DNA of 64,000 nucleotides from Butyricicoccus_B sp017886875 (lineage in GTDB: Bacteria > Bacillota > Clostridia > Oscillospirales > Butyricicoccaceae): NCBI GenBank assembly GCA_963931655.1, contig OZ007036.1, positions 1,935,566 to 1,999,565 of the forward strand, written 5' to 3'. The notes below the pieces were generated by a model. The model saw only the letters and a list, made by a program, of their open reading frames with translations, ran no database searches and had not been told where the DNA came from. Shown in pieces: positions 8,822-16,788 of this stretch; the first letter of the stretch is position 1; each line of letters begins with the position of its first letter. Both the position numbers and the translations under genes were made by a program.

Positions 8822-9688
8822 ATGTGTTTTAATTGTATAGCTTGCATTGAAAACGCCCTTAGGCTCAAGCAAATTTTCAAATGGACGGTCTTTTATATCG
8901 CCAGTGTAGCCTTCTGGGTCACAAACGCCATACCAAGGTTCAATACAGAAAAATGGTGCATTTTTGCCTGCTGGTGTCCAAAGAGCTAAAACAGGTGTAT
9001 CAAAGCTAACTGTGATATATGGCTTTTTATCTTTATCGCAAAGTGAAACTTCATTAAGCTGTCCATTTTCAAATAAAATGGTTTGTAAATTTATAAGCTC
9101 TTTTGTTATATTAATATAGCCGTTTTCTGTGGTTATAGGAATATATTCATTTAGTGTAAGACTATTTTCACTAACCTTAGTTGATTTTAAATCAGTATAT
9201 TTATCAAACTTTAGATAACATTCCTCTTGTTTGCATGAATTATCTGGAGGGCAGATAAATGCAGGGTGACCGCCTATTGAAAATGGTAAAATATCGTTAG
9301 ATGGGTTTATAACACGCCACAAAACTTCAAGTGTATCATCTATGAGTTTGTAACCCACTTCTAAACGAAATTCAAAAGGATAATTTTTTAGGGTGTTTTC
9401 ATTGCTTTCAAGATAAAACCAGATTTCATTTTCGGTTTGACTTAAAAGAGAAAATTCGGTATCTCTTGCAAAACCATGGGCTGTCATAGGATAGCATTTA
9501 GAATTTATATGATATTGCATGTTATTTGTTTTACCAATAAAAGGGAATAAGACAGGTGAAACTCTGCCCCAGTATTTAGCGTCACCTGACCACATATACT
9601 CGGTTTTGCCTTTTAGTGAGCGAAGTTCTGCACCATGACTTTCAAATTGTGCGGTTAGTAATTCGTTTTTTATGGTATATAATGCCAT
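8816..9688 (-). CDS. aldose 1-epimerase family protein (LacX-like)
   Basis: 290 residues. Galactose-mutarotase-fold protein of the LacX/YihR-type subgroup, which interconverts anomers of aldoses or sugar phosphates; the physiological sugar is unknown. Evidence: LKGKTEYMWSGDAKYWGRVSPVLFPFIG in the N-terminal region (written here in overlapping pieces YMWSGD and SPVLFPFIGK), HGFARD near 80, and the catalytic-region SIGGHPAF near 145; a Glu near the C-terminus in FCIEPWYGV is the expected general base. RBS GGAAGAG upstream. Lies between the antiterminator and nagB, convergent with the former, so probably part of the amino-sugar/carbohydrate context. Confidence 0.88.
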   Translation of the reverse strand: MALYTIKNELLTAQFESHGAELRSLKGKTEYMWSGDAKYWGRVSPVLFPFIGKTNNMQYHINSKCYPMTAHGFARDTEFSLLSQTENEIWFYLESNENTLKNYPFEFRLEVGYKLIDDTLEVLWRVINPSNDILPFSIGGHPAFICPPDNSCKQEECYLKFDKYTDLKSTKVSENSLTLNEYIPITTENGYINITKELINLQTILFENGQLNEVSLCDKDKKPYITVSFDTPVLALWTPAGKNAPFFCIEPWYGVCDPEGYTGDIKDRPFENLLEPKGVFNASYTIKTHL

Positions 9689-9768
9689 TTTATCTCTTCC
9701 TTTCAGGTTTTATATAATAATATAACTATAAATTCTATTAAATTGCAATATGATTTTTTAAAAATCTG

Positions 9769-9797
9769 TTGACATAGATAAAAAGCAGTGTTATATT
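9769..9797 (+). promoter_or_regulatory. sigma-A-type promoter of nagB
   Basis: Consensus TTGACA (9769-9774), 17-base spacer, TATATT (9792-9797). Transcription would start about 35 bases before the RAT element, as required for antitermination control. Confidence 0.75.
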
Positions 9798-9836
9798 TAA
9801 ATTATTCTAAAGTGAATAATGAACTTTCTGAAATGT

Positions 9837-9868
9837 TCGGATTGTTACTGGTAATGCAGGCAAGACCA
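9837..9868 (+). promoter_or_regulatory. ribonucleic antiterminator (RAT) element, LicT/BglG type
   Basis: GGATTGTTACTG followed by a short variable loop and GCAGGCAAGACC. This matches the classical bgl/lic RAT almost base for base (the known elements have GGATTGTTACTG...GCAGGCAAAACC). Its 3' arm (AAGACC) is also the 5' arm of the following terminator, so the two structures exclude each other. Most likely ligand protein is the PRD antiterminator encoded at 8009-8821. Confidence 0.88.
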
Positions 9869-9927
9869 AGTTTTCAAACAAAATATACCCGCTATAGGTG
9901 TATCTGTTTGGGCTTAGGTCTTTTTTT
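9862..9927 (+). terminator. leader terminator (attenuator) overlapping the RAT
   Basis: Long imperfect hairpin: AAGACC (9862-9867) with GGTCTT (9917-9922), CAAACA with TGTTTG inside, and an inner stem around ATACCC/GGTGTAT, followed by seven T residues at 9921-9927. Stops transcription before nagB unless the RAT is bound. Confidence 0.85.
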
Positions 9928-9957
9928 GTTGCAATTTTTAAAGGAGTTTGAGTTATT

Positions 9958-10692
9958 ATGAAAATCATCAGAGCAAAAGATTATAACGACATGAGCCGCA
10001 AAGCAGCTAATATTATTTCTGCACAGGTTATTTTAAAGCCTAATAGTGTGTTAGGTCTTGCAACAGGTTCTTCACCAATAGGTATCTATCAGCAGCTAAT
10101 CAAGTGGTATGAAAAAGGCGATATTGATTTCTCTGAAGTTACCACTGTAAACCTTGATGAATACTATGGTCTTAGTCCTGAAGATGAGCAGAGTTATCAT
10201 AATTTTATGTATACTAATTTCTTTAATCATGTAAACATTCCTAGAGATAGAATAAATCTGCCAAACGGTATGGAAACAGATGAGGCTAAAGAATGTGCTA
10301 GATATGATGCACTTTTAAATAGCATTGGTGGAGTTGATATGCAGCTTTTGGGTATCGGTAGAAATGGTCATATCGGTTTTAATGAACCTAGTGACTGCTA
10401 TAGCAAAGGTACTCATTGTGTAGAGCTTGCTGAGTCCACAATCGAAGCTAATAAGCGTTTCTTTGCAAGTGCTGATGATGTTCCTCGTCGTGCTTATTCT
10501 ATGGGCATACATACCATTATGGCAGCCAAAAAGGTTATTGTTGTTGCAAGCGGTGAAGATAAGGCTTGGGCAATCAAGGAATCCTGTTTTGGTCCTGTAA
10601 CTCCTAATGTTCCAGGCTCTATTTTACAGCTACATAATGATGCTATTGTTATAGCTGATGAAGCTGCTCTTTCTCTTGTTGATAAAATTTAA
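9958..10692 (+). CDS. nagB: glucosamine-6-phosphate deaminase
   Basis: 244 residues, usual length for the Gram-positive form lacking the C-terminal allosteric extension of E. coli NagB. Converts glucosamine 6-phosphate to fructose 6-phosphate and ammonia. Motifs: GLATGSSPIGIYQQL near 35-48, VNLDEYYGL with the catalytic Asp near 66, and GIGRNGHIGFNEP near 127-139 containing the catalytic His. RBS AAAGGAGTTTG. Monocistronic; nagA is not adjacent. Expression is governed by the RAT/terminator leader just upstream, which links amino-sugar breakdown to a PTS-type signal. Confidence 0.96.
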   Translation: MKIIRAKDYNDMSRKAANIISAQVILKPNSVLGLATGSSPIGIYQQLIKWYEKGDIDFSEVTTVNLDEYYGLSPEDEQSYHNFMYTNFFNHVNIPRDRINLPNGMETDEAKECARYDALLNSIGGVDMQLLGIGRNGHIGFNEPSDCYSKGTHCVELAESTIEANKRFFASADDVPRRAYSMGIHTIMAAKKVIVVASGEDKAWAIKESCFGPVTPNVPGSILQLHNDAIVIADEAALSLVDKI

Positions 10693-10726
10693 TTTAACAA
10701 ATATCTACCCATTCCATTTTACTTAT

Positions 10727-10768
10727 GGCTTATATTTGCTTTTTAATAAGCGAATATAAGCCGTTTTT
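10727..10768 (+). terminator. nagB terminator
   Basis: GGCTTATATT pairs with AATATAAGCC around a loop, then a T5 run. Confidence 0.85.
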
Positions 10769-10778
10769 ATTATATGCA

Positions 10779-10808
10779 TTGACTTTTTGGATATAATATA
10801 GATATAAT
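10779..10808 (+). promoter_or_regulatory. sigma-A-type promoter of rpiA
   Basis: TTGACT (10779-10784), 18-base spacer, consensus TATAAT (10803-10808), 34 bases before the ATG. Confidence 0.7.
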
Positions 10809-10842
10809 GTAAACAGGTATGTTGTAATTTGGAGGAATAGAA

Positions 10843-11517
10843 ATGGACAAGAAAAAAATTGCTGGCGATAAAGCGGCTGAGTTTGTAAAAGATGGTATGA
10901 TTGTAGGTTTAGGCACTGGCTCAACTGCTTATCATGTTGTAAATGCAGTAGGTGAGATGGTGAAAAATGGTCTTAAAATCAAGGCTGTACCTACATCTAA
11001 AGCAACAGAGGAACAAGCAAGGTCGCTAGGTATTCCACTGCTTACTATTGATGAAGTGGATTACATTGATATTGATATTGATGGTGTAGATGAAATTGAC
11101 CCACAGTTTAATGCAATTAAAGGCGGCGGCGGTGCTTTATACCGTGAAAAAGTAGTTGCTGATATCTCAAAAGAAGTTATTTGGATTATGGACGAAAGCA
11201 AACTTGTAGATGCTATTGGTGCTTTCCCACTTGCTGTTGAAATAGCTCAATATGGTTATAAGCAAACCATGCAGAAAATGACCGATTTTGGTTTAAATCC
11301 TGTGCTTAGAATTAGAGATGAAAAACCATATATCACTGATAATGGTAACTTTATCGCTGATTTGCATTTGGGTGCTGGTTTTGATATCGCTGATGTTGCT
11401 GAAAAGCTTAATAATATGGTTGGCGTTTTAGAGCATGGTCTATTTTTAAACACCTGTAAAAAGATTGTTTTAGGTACAGAAAACAGTGCTGTTGTAACCG
11501 AAAATACTGCAAAATAA
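10843..11517 (+). CDS. rpiA: ribose-5-phosphate isomerase A
   Basis: 224 residues, full length for RpiA. Interconverts ribose 5-phosphate and ribulose 5-phosphate in the non-oxidative pentose phosphate pathway. Motifs: GLGTGSTAYHVV near 23-34 (phosphate loop), PTSKATEEQARSLGIPL, the catalytic IDGVDEID near 80 and KGGGGALYREKVVA near 93, where the catalytic Glu-Lys pair lies, plus VWIMDESKLV-type segment. RBS TTGGAGGAAT. Own promoter and no partner genes; the next gene block has its own promoter. Confidence 0.96.
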   Translation: MDKKKIAGDKAAEFVKDGMIVGLGTGSTAYHVVNAVGEMVKNGLKIKAVPTSKATEEQARSLGIPLLTIDEVDYIDIDIDGVDEIDPQFNAIKGGGGALYREKVVADISKEVIWIMDESKLVDAIGAFPLAVEIAQYGYKQTMQKMTDFGLNPVLRIRDEKPYITDNGNFIADLHLGAGFDIADVAEKLNNMVGVLEHGLFLNTCKKIVLGTENSAVVTENTAK

Positions 11518-11531
11518 AAAGTAAAAATAGC

Positions 11532-11560
11532 TTGACAAATGTAGAAAGATGTGTTATCCT
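11532..11560 (+). promoter_or_regulatory. sigma-A-type promoter of the rplU operon
   Basis: TTGACA (11532-11537), 17-base spacer, TATCCT (11555-11560), just upstream of the L21 leader. Confidence 0.65.
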
Positions 11561-11564
11561 ACAT

Positions 11565-11657
11565 AAAGCCGCATCAAGTGGGGTAAATGAAGTTTGCCCA
11601 TGTGTGGCAACACCCGCAAGAGCGTGACTCTAATAATGAAAGAGAGGTGCTACCGAA
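11565..11657 (+). ncRNA. ribosomal protein L21 leader-type 5' UTR
   Basis: The ~95-base leader contains GCCGCATCAAGTGGGG, GTTTGCCCATGTGTGGCAAC and GAGAGGTGCTACCG, resembling by eye the conserved L21 leader found before rplU in Firmicutes, which is thought to mediate autogenous control by L21. A covariance-model search is needed to confirm. Confidence 0.65.
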
Positions 11658-11969
11658 ATGTATGCAATTCTAGTAACTGGTGGCAAGCAGTACAAAGTAT
11701 CCGAAGGTGACGTTATTTACGTTGAAAAGCTAGGCGTAGAGAACGGCGAAACCGTAACTTTTGACAAGATTTTAGCAGTAGGCAATGGTGCTGAACTAAA
11801 AGTTGGTGCTCCTTATGTTGAAGGTGCAACTGTTACCGCTACAGCTGATAAGACTGGCAAGCAGAAGAAAATTAACATCTTCAAGATGAAGCCAAAGAAG
11901 GGCTACCGTCGTCGTCAGGGTCATCGTCAGCCTTACACAAAGGTAACTATTGGTGCGATTAAGGCGTAA
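11658..11969 (+). CDS. rplU: 50S ribosomal protein L21
   Basis: 103 residues, standard size. Large-subunit protein binding 23S rRNA domain II near L20. Family features: N-terminal YAILVTGGKQYKVSEGD, VGAPYVEGATVTA in the middle, and the basic C-terminal KMKPKKGYRRRQGHRQPYT. First gene of the conserved rplU-prp-rpmA-obgE order. Its stop shares bases with the ATG of prp (TAATG), giving coupled translation. Confidence 0.98.
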   Translation: MYAILVTGGKQYKVSEGDVIYVEKLGVENGETVTFDKILAVGNGAELKVGAPYVEGATVTATADKTGKQKKINIFKMKPKKGYRRRQGHRQPYTKVTIGAIKA

Positions 11970-12304
11970 TGACTCGTATTACGTTTTTTCTGTCGCAAGA
12001 TAAAATACAGGCAGTCGATTTACTCGGTCATGCAGGTTATGCAGAAGAAGGCGAGGATATCGTCTGTGCGGCAATAACAAGTGCAGTGCAGTTAACTCAC
12101 GCTTTATTGTTTGATGTTCAAAAAACAAATGTTGATGCTATCATTGAAGATGATGGTGCTCACATTCGTTTGACTCTGCCTGCAAATGAGCTTAATAAAG
12201 GTCAAGATGGTATGAAAGCTCTTAGAATTTTCTATACCGAACTTGCAGCTCAATATTCTGAATTCGTAAGCGTAATGGAGGTGCAAAACGATGCTGAAGA
12301 TTAG
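11969..12304 (+). CDS. prp: ribosomal-processing cysteine protease Prp (YsxB)
   Basis: 111 residues. Essential protease of Firmicutes and relatives that removes the N-terminal extension of ribosomal protein L27. The catalytic residues are recognisable: His in GHAGYAEEGEDI near 21 and Cys in IVCAAITSAVQLT near 33. Overlaps rplU by 3 bases and rpmA by 14 bases, typical for this operon. Its substrate is the next gene product, which does carry the expected cleavable extension. Confidence 0.94.
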   Translation: MTRITFFLSQDKIQAVDLLGHAGYAEEGEDIVCAAITSAVQLTHALLFDVQKTNVDAIIEDDGAHIRLTLPANELNKGQDGMKALRIFYTELAAQYSEFVSVMEVQNDAED

Positions 12305-12569
12305 TTTACAGTTTTTCGCTCACAAGAAGGGCGTAGGTTCTACCAAGAACGGTCGTGACTCCGAGTCCAAGCGTCTTGGCGTTAAGCGTGCAGACGGTCA
12401 GGTTGTTCCAGCAGGTAACATTCTTGTTCGTCAGCGTGGTACAAAAATTCACCCAGGTACCAATGTAGGTCGTGGCTCTGATGATACCTTATTTGCAAAG
12501 GTTGCTGGCGTTGTTCGTTTCGAGCGTGTTGGCAAAGACCGCAAGAAGGTTTCTGTTTACCCACAGTAA
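12291..12569 (+). CDS. rpmA: 50S ribosomal protein L27 precursor
   Basis: 92 residues. The mature protein starts at AHKKGVGSTKNGRDSESKRLG; it is preceded by MLKISLQFF, the extension found in Prp-containing bacteria and cut after the FF. Mature L27 N-terminus reaches the peptidyl-transferase centre, so removal is essential for function. Start chosen at 12291 inside the end of prp, after GGAGGTG. The mature sequence is complete through the conserved GRDRKKVSVYP end. Confidence 0.97.
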   Translation: MLKISLQFFAHKKGVGSTKNGRDSESKRLGVKRADGQVVPAGNILVRQRGTKIHPGTNVGRGSDDTLFAKVAGVVRFERVGKDRKKVSVYPQ

Positions 12570-12580
12570 TTTTGATTTTT

Positions 12581-12610
12581 AAATCCCAGACGGCTATGTC
12601 TGGGATTTTG
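12581..12610 (+). terminator. hairpin after rpmA
   Basis: AAATCCCAGAC/GTCTGGGATTT stem with a short T run. Separates rpmA from obgE; may reduce rather than block readthrough since no clear promoter for obgE is seen. Confidence 0.7.
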
Positions 12611-12641
12611 CTATTTAAAACGAAAAAGGAGGCGAAAACAA

Positions 12642-13916
12642 ATGTTTATTGATGTTGCTAAAATTAAAATCGTATCTGGTAAAGGTGGCGATGGTAAAGT
12701 TGGTTTCCATCGTGAAAAATATGTCGCAGCAGGTGGCCCAGATGGTGGCGATGGCGGCAGAGGTGGCTCTGTTGTATTTAAAGTTGATGATAATCTTTCA
12801 ACTCTATTGGACTTTAGATATAAAAAGAAGTATGTTGCAGCAGCCGGTGAAAACGGTATGAGCAAACGAATGAAGGGTAAAGATGGTGCTGACCTTGTTA
12901 TTCGTGTGCCTCGTGGAACTATTATTCGTGACCAGCAAACAGGTCAAATAATTCATGATATGTCGGATAATGAACCTTTTATAGCAGCTAAAGGCGGTAA
13001 TGGCGGTTGGGGTAATACTCATTTCGCTACACCTACCCGCCAAGCTCCACGATTTGCAAAACCAGGTCAACCAGGTGTTGAACGTGATATTATTTTAGAA
13101 CTTAAACTGCTTGCAGATGTTGGTTTAGTTGGTTTCCCTAATGTTGGTAAATCAACATTACTTTCTGTTGTTTCTGCTGCTAGACCTAAAATTGCTAACT
13201 ATCACTTTACAACACTTATACCTAATCTTGGTGTTGTGCGTATTGGTGAAGAACAATCCTTTGTAATGGCTGATATTCCAGGTATTATTGAAGGTGCAAG
13301 TGAGGGTGCGGGTTTAGGTCATGATTTTCTTCGTCATGTTGACCGTTGCCGATTACTTCTGCATTTAGTTGATGTGTCTGGTAGTGAAGGTCGTGACCCT
13401 GTGCAAGATGTTGAAACTATAAATGCAGAGCTTGCAGGTTATAGTGATTTCCTTGCAGCACGTCCTCAAATTCTGGTTGCAAATAAAACAGACTTGTTAA
13501 ATGAAGATAATAAGGAAAATTTAGAGCGTTTAAGAGCATATGCTAAAGAAAAAGGATTTGATTTTGTGGAGCTTTCCGCAGCTACTCACGGTGGTGTACA
13601 GCAGCTTATGCTTAAAACTTGGGACGAGCTTCAAAATTTACCGCCTGTATTTGTATATGAACCTGAATATGTTGAAGTACAGCCAGATGTTACTGAACGT
13701 GATATCACAATAGAAAAAGTTGAAGATTATTATGTTGTCGGTGGTGCTTGGATTGAAAAAATTATGGGTTCTGTAAACACTGATGATTATGAGTCACGTC
13801 AATATATGGATAGAATGCTTAAAAAGGCTGGAGTTTATGATAAACTTGAGCAAATGGGCGTTGAAGAAGGCGATTTTGTCGTTATTGGCGATATAGAATT
13901 CGAGTATGTTCACTAA
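12642..13916 (+). CDS. obgE: Obg-family ribosome-assembly GTPase
   Basis: 424 residues. GTPase in 50S assembly and stress control. Domains in order: glycine-rich Obg fold (1-158; GGDGGDGGRGGSVVF, GGNGGWGNTHFATPT), G domain (about 159-330) with G1 GFPNVGKST, G3 DIPGIIEGASEGAGLG and G4 NKTD, then a C-terminal OCT domain (about 340-424; DITIEKVEDYYVVGG, and ending VVIGDIEFEY). RBS AAAGGAGGCG. Last conserved member of the rplU-rpmA-obg order. Confidence 0.97.
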   Translation: MFIDVAKIKIVSGKGGDGKVGFHREKYVAAGGPDGGDGGRGGSVVFKVDDNLSTLLDFRYKKKYVAAAGENGMSKRMKGKDGADLVIRVPRGTIIRDQQTGQIIHDMSDNEPFIAAKGGNGGWGNTHFATPTRQAPRFAKPGQPGVERDIILELKLLADVGLVGFPNVGKSTLLSVVSAARPKIANYHFTTLIPNLGVVRIGEEQSFVMADIPGIIEGASEGAGLGHDFLRHVDRCRLLLHLVDVSGSEGRDPVQDVETINAELAGYSDFLAARPQILVANKTDLLNEDNKENLERLRAYAKEKGFDFVELSAATHGGVQQLMLKTWDELQNLPPVFVYEPEYVEVQPDVTERDITIEKVEDYYVVGGAWIEKIMGSVNTDDYESRQYMDRMLKKAGVYDKLEQMGVEEGDFVVIGDIEFEYVH

Positions 13917-14109
13917 TATATTTAAAATTTTAGGGCTTGTATGCGTTGCAGTTGTTGTTGCAATTTCACTTTATATGCATTGGCTTGTAAATAAAAAAGC
14001 AGGTCAGGCGGCTGAAAGCGTTGGTAATTTTGTTGTACGTAGTTCAGTTGTTCGCATGATACTTGTGATTTTAGCAGCAGTTTTTCTAGTTGCAAGTGAG
14101 TTAATATAA
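13906..14109 (+). CDS. small two-helix membrane protein, unknown
   Basis: 67 residues overlapping the end of obgE by 11 bases, ending just before a terminator. Two predicted membrane helices (about 5-27 and 48-66) separated by a short basic segment (NKKAGQAAESVGNFVVRSS). Not a family I recognise. A candidate RBS (GGCGATATAGAATT is poor) lies within obgE, so translation may depend on coupling. Open frame, position and hydrophobicity support a real gene, but it is short. Confidence 0.6.
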   Translation: MFTNIFKILGLVCVAVVVAISLYMHWLVNKKAGQAAESVGNFVVRSSVVRMILVILAAVFLVASELI

Positions 14110-14115
14110 AAGTTT

Positions 14116-14148
14116 AATCCCGTTTCAGTTGAGAAACGGGATTTTTTT
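14116..14148. terminator. bidirectional terminator between obgE unit and tmcAL
   Basis: AATCCCGTTTC/GAAACGGGATT stem followed by T7 on the plus strand; it reaches the stop codon of the convergent tmcAL. Confidence 0.9.
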
Positions 14149-15349
14149 ATAATATAAAAGGTGTTTTTCTAAAACTATTGCCTGCAATATGAATATTATT
14201 ATTAGGCATTGCAAGATAATATAAATCATCTGCAAGACTATCTTTATTAAGTGCGGATTTTATGCTTTTATCTAGCTTGTTTGCTGCGATTGGTTTTGTA
14301 ATAATAGGTAAAGTACAGGTTTTTTTCATTATTTTTAGCACTTCACGACCTTTTTCACCTATTGCAAGCACTTTAGCATAATTTGCAGTAACAGGCATAT
14401 CACAAGGTAAATCAAGCCATGTTCTTAAAATAGCTCGTCTTATTCTTGCAAGTGGATAACGTTTTGTTTGTGCAAAATCGCAAATAGAATGAAAATCTGT
14501 TTGTGTGCGAATGGCTTCAAAAAGTCTATTTGAAAGCCCATCTGTTCCGCCACAATATAAATTAAGCTCATCAGCCGAAAAACGTCTTAAATGAGATAAT
14601 AAAGCGGTATTTAATCGCTCAATTTTTACAGGTGCGGTATTATTTTGCATGGCTTTTGAAAACTCATCAAATGATTTTTTTGGCATAAACTGTTCACATT
14701 CTAAATATGAGCTTTGAGAGCTTAATTTTCTTAAAAAAGAGGCAGAGGGCATATTATATTCTGTGCTTTCTGTGTCATGTCCTGCACCTTTTCGGGTTAT
14801 AGTTATAGGTTTTATATCGCTTTTTAGTTTATTAAGTGCTAAACAATAGGCAATTCCAAGTGTGTTATTAGGACTAGAGAAAAGCTCGGAAACATTAGGA
14901 TATATTTTTTGCGTCGCTTTTTGAATAGCCGATGCATAAGAAAGACCTAATTTTAAATTTTGTTTTAGTTCTTGCTTTACATTTGCATCATCTGCAAGAG
15001 TAGACGCTTTTAAAATATCATTTATATCACCATGCTCACTGCCAAATGAAATATGTGTTGTGCAGCCAAGTTTATTTAAAAGCTCTACACTTCCAAAAGC
15101 AAAACCTTCGGCAGATGAAAGACAAGCTGCAAGAGGGAGTTCTAAAATAAGGTCAGCTCCGCTTTTAACTGCGGCTGCTGCACGGTCATATTTTTCATAA
15201 ATTGCAAGGTCGCCACGCTGTACATAGTTTCCGCTCATAATACACACAATGGCGGTATTATCGCCTAAAAGTTCTTTAGTTTTAGTTATATGATGAAAAT
15301 GACCATTGTGAAACGGGTTATATTCAGCGACAATGCCGCAAATTTTCAT
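14147..15349 (-). CDS. tmcAL: tRNA(Met) cytidine acetate ligase
   Basis: 400 residues. TmcAL (formerly YlbM, a nucleotidyltransferase-like protein) uses acetate and ATP to form N4-acetylcytidine at the wobble base of elongator tRNA-Met. The N-terminal nucleotidyl-transferase-like signature GIVAEYNPFHNGHFHHI (residues 4-20) and IMSGNYVQRGD near 38-48 are visible, plus LELPLAACLSSAEGFA near 73 and the SSPNNTLGIAYC segment. RBS GGAGGATATT. The use of acetate is interesting next to divergent acetate kinase, but this is probably chance. Some close relatives lack activity data. Confidence 0.9.
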   Translation of the reverse strand: MKICGIVAEYNPFHNGHFHHITKTKELLGDNTAIVCIMSGNYVQRGDLAIYEKYDRAAAAVKSGADLILELPLAACLSSAEGFAFGSVELLNKLGCTTHISFGSEHGDINDILKASTLADDANVKQELKQNLKLGLSYASAIQKATQKIYPNVSELFSSPNNTLGIAYCLALNKLKSDIKPITITRKGAGHDTESTEYNMPSASFLRKLSSQSSYLECEQFMPKKSFDEFSKAMQNNTAPVKIERLNTALLSHLRRFSADELNLYCGGTDGLSNRLFEAIRTQTDFHSICDFAQTKRYPLARIRRAILRTWLDLPCDMPVTANYAKVLAIGEKGREVLKIMKKTCTLPIITKPIAANKLDKSIKSALNKDSLADDLYYLAMPNNNIHIAGNSFRKTPFIL

Positions 15350-15379
15350 AATATCCTCCGAAAAATGATAATTTATATG

Positions 15380-15408
15380 TTGTGAAAATCTTTTGTGTGG
15401 TGTACAAT
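15380..15408 (+). promoter_or_regulatory. probable promoter of ackA
   Basis: TTGTGA (15380-15385), 17-base spacer, TACAAT (15403-15408). The resulting ~120-base leader contains a small hairpin (GTCCG...CGGAC near 15426-15444) of unknown role. Confidence 0.5.
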
Positions 15409-15532
15409 ATATATGTATATGATTTGTCCGCTAAAGGCTCGGACTAAAGTAATTATAATTGTACTATTTTTTGTACTTTTGTGCAATGCATGAAAACTTG
15501 CAAAAGTAAATTTAAAAGGGAGTTTTGAACAA

Positions 15533-16744
15533 ATGAAGGTTTTGGTTATCAACGCTGGTAGCTCTTCTCTAAAGTATCAGCTCATTGATATGGACACCAC
15601 TGCTGTTATGGCTAAGGGTCTATGTGAGCGTATTGGTATTGACGGCAAACTAACACATCAAGGCAATAAGTCCGACGAAAAGTATAAGGCTGATGTTGCA
15701 ATGCCAACACATGCTGATGCTATTAAGGCTGTTATTGACATTCTGCTTGATAAGGAGTGGGGTGTAATTAATGATATGTCTGAAATCAATGCTGTAGGTC
15801 ATCGTGTGGTTCATGGTGGTGAATATTTCGCAGATTCTGTGCTTATCACTGAAAAGGTTATTAAGGCTATTGAGGATTGTGTGCCTCTAGCTCCTCTACA
15901 TAACCCACCAAATCTAGTTGGTATTCACGCTTGTGAAGAAGTTATGGGCAAGGACGTACCACAGGTTGCTGTATTTGATACCGCTTTCCACCAGTCTATG
16001 CCTCAGCGTAGCTATATGTATGCTATTCCATATGAATACTATCAGAAGTACAAAATCCGTCGTTACGGTTTCCATGGTACTAGCCATAAATATGTTTCTC
16101 AGCAGGCCGCTGAAATGCTCGGTCGTCCAATCGAAAGCCTAAAGCTTATCACTTGTCACCTTGGTAACGGTTCTTCTATTACTGCTATTGATGGCGGTAA
16201 ATCTGTAGATACTTCTATGGGCTTTACTCCTCTGGACGGTCTGCCAATGGGTACTCGTGCAGGTAATATTGACCCAGCTATTATTGAATTCTTAGCTGAG
16301 CATGAGAATATGAACGCTAATGAAGTTATTAATATTTTAAATAAGAAGTCTGGTATGCTTGGTATTTCTGGAGTATCTTCTGACTTTAGAGACCTTGACC
16401 AAGCTATTGAAGATGGTAATATTCGTGCAGCACTGGCTAAAGATATGTTTAACATCTCTGTTAAGAAGATTATCGGCTCTTATATCGCTGAAATGGGCGG
16501 TGTAGATGCTATTATCTTTACTGCTGGTGTTGGTGAAAATGACCGCTCTGTTCGTTGGGACGTTTGCGAGCATATGGAATATCTTGGTATTAAAATTGAC
16601 CCAGAAAAGAATAAATATCGTGGTCGCCAGATGGATATTTCTGTTGATTATGCACGTGTTCGTGTTTTGGTTATCCCTACCAATGAGGAGCTTGTTATCG
16701 CACAGGATACCGAGCGTCTTGTTAATGAGGCTAAAAATCAATAA
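15533..16744 (+). CDS. ackA: acetate kinase
   Basis: 403 residues. Converts acetyl phosphate and ADP to acetate and ATP, a main energy-yielding step in fermentation. Motifs: VINAGSSSLKYQLID at the N-terminus, VGHRVVHGGEYF near 85-95, FDTAFHQSMP near 148, YGFHGTSHKYVS near 177, HLGNGSSITAIDGG near 207, and FTAGVGEND near 325. Base composition and codon choice (CTA/TCT/GGT, more GC) look like a highly expressed gene. pta is not adjacent. RBS AAAGGGAG. Confidence 0.97.
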   Translation: MKVLVINAGSSSLKYQLIDMDTTAVMAKGLCERIGIDGKLTHQGNKSDEKYKADVAMPTHADAIKAVIDILLDKEWGVINDMSEINAVGHRVVHGGEYFADSVLITEKVIKAIEDCVPLAPLHNPPNLVGIHACEEVMGKDVPQVAVFDTAFHQSMPQRSYMYAIPYEYYQKYKIRRYGFHGTSHKYVSQQAAEMLGRPIESLKLITCHLGNGSSITAIDGGKSVDTSMGFTPLDGLPMGTRAGNIDPAIIEFLAEHENMNANEVINILNKKSGMLGISGVSSDFRDLDQAIEDGNIRAALAKDMFNISVKKIIGSYIAEMGGVDAIIFTAGVGENDRSVRWDVCEHMEYLGIKIDPEKNKYRGRQMDISVDYARVRVLVIPTNEELVIAQDTERLVNEAKNQ

Positions 16745-16755
16745 TATATAAGTTT

Positions 16756-16788
16756 AAAAGCGAGATAACAGAGTTATCTCGCTTTTAT
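16756..16788. terminator. terminator between ackA and the DUF378 gene
   Basis: AAAAGCGAGATAAC/GTTATCTCGCTTTT, near perfect and flanked by A/T runs on both sides, so bidirectional. Confidence 0.88.
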
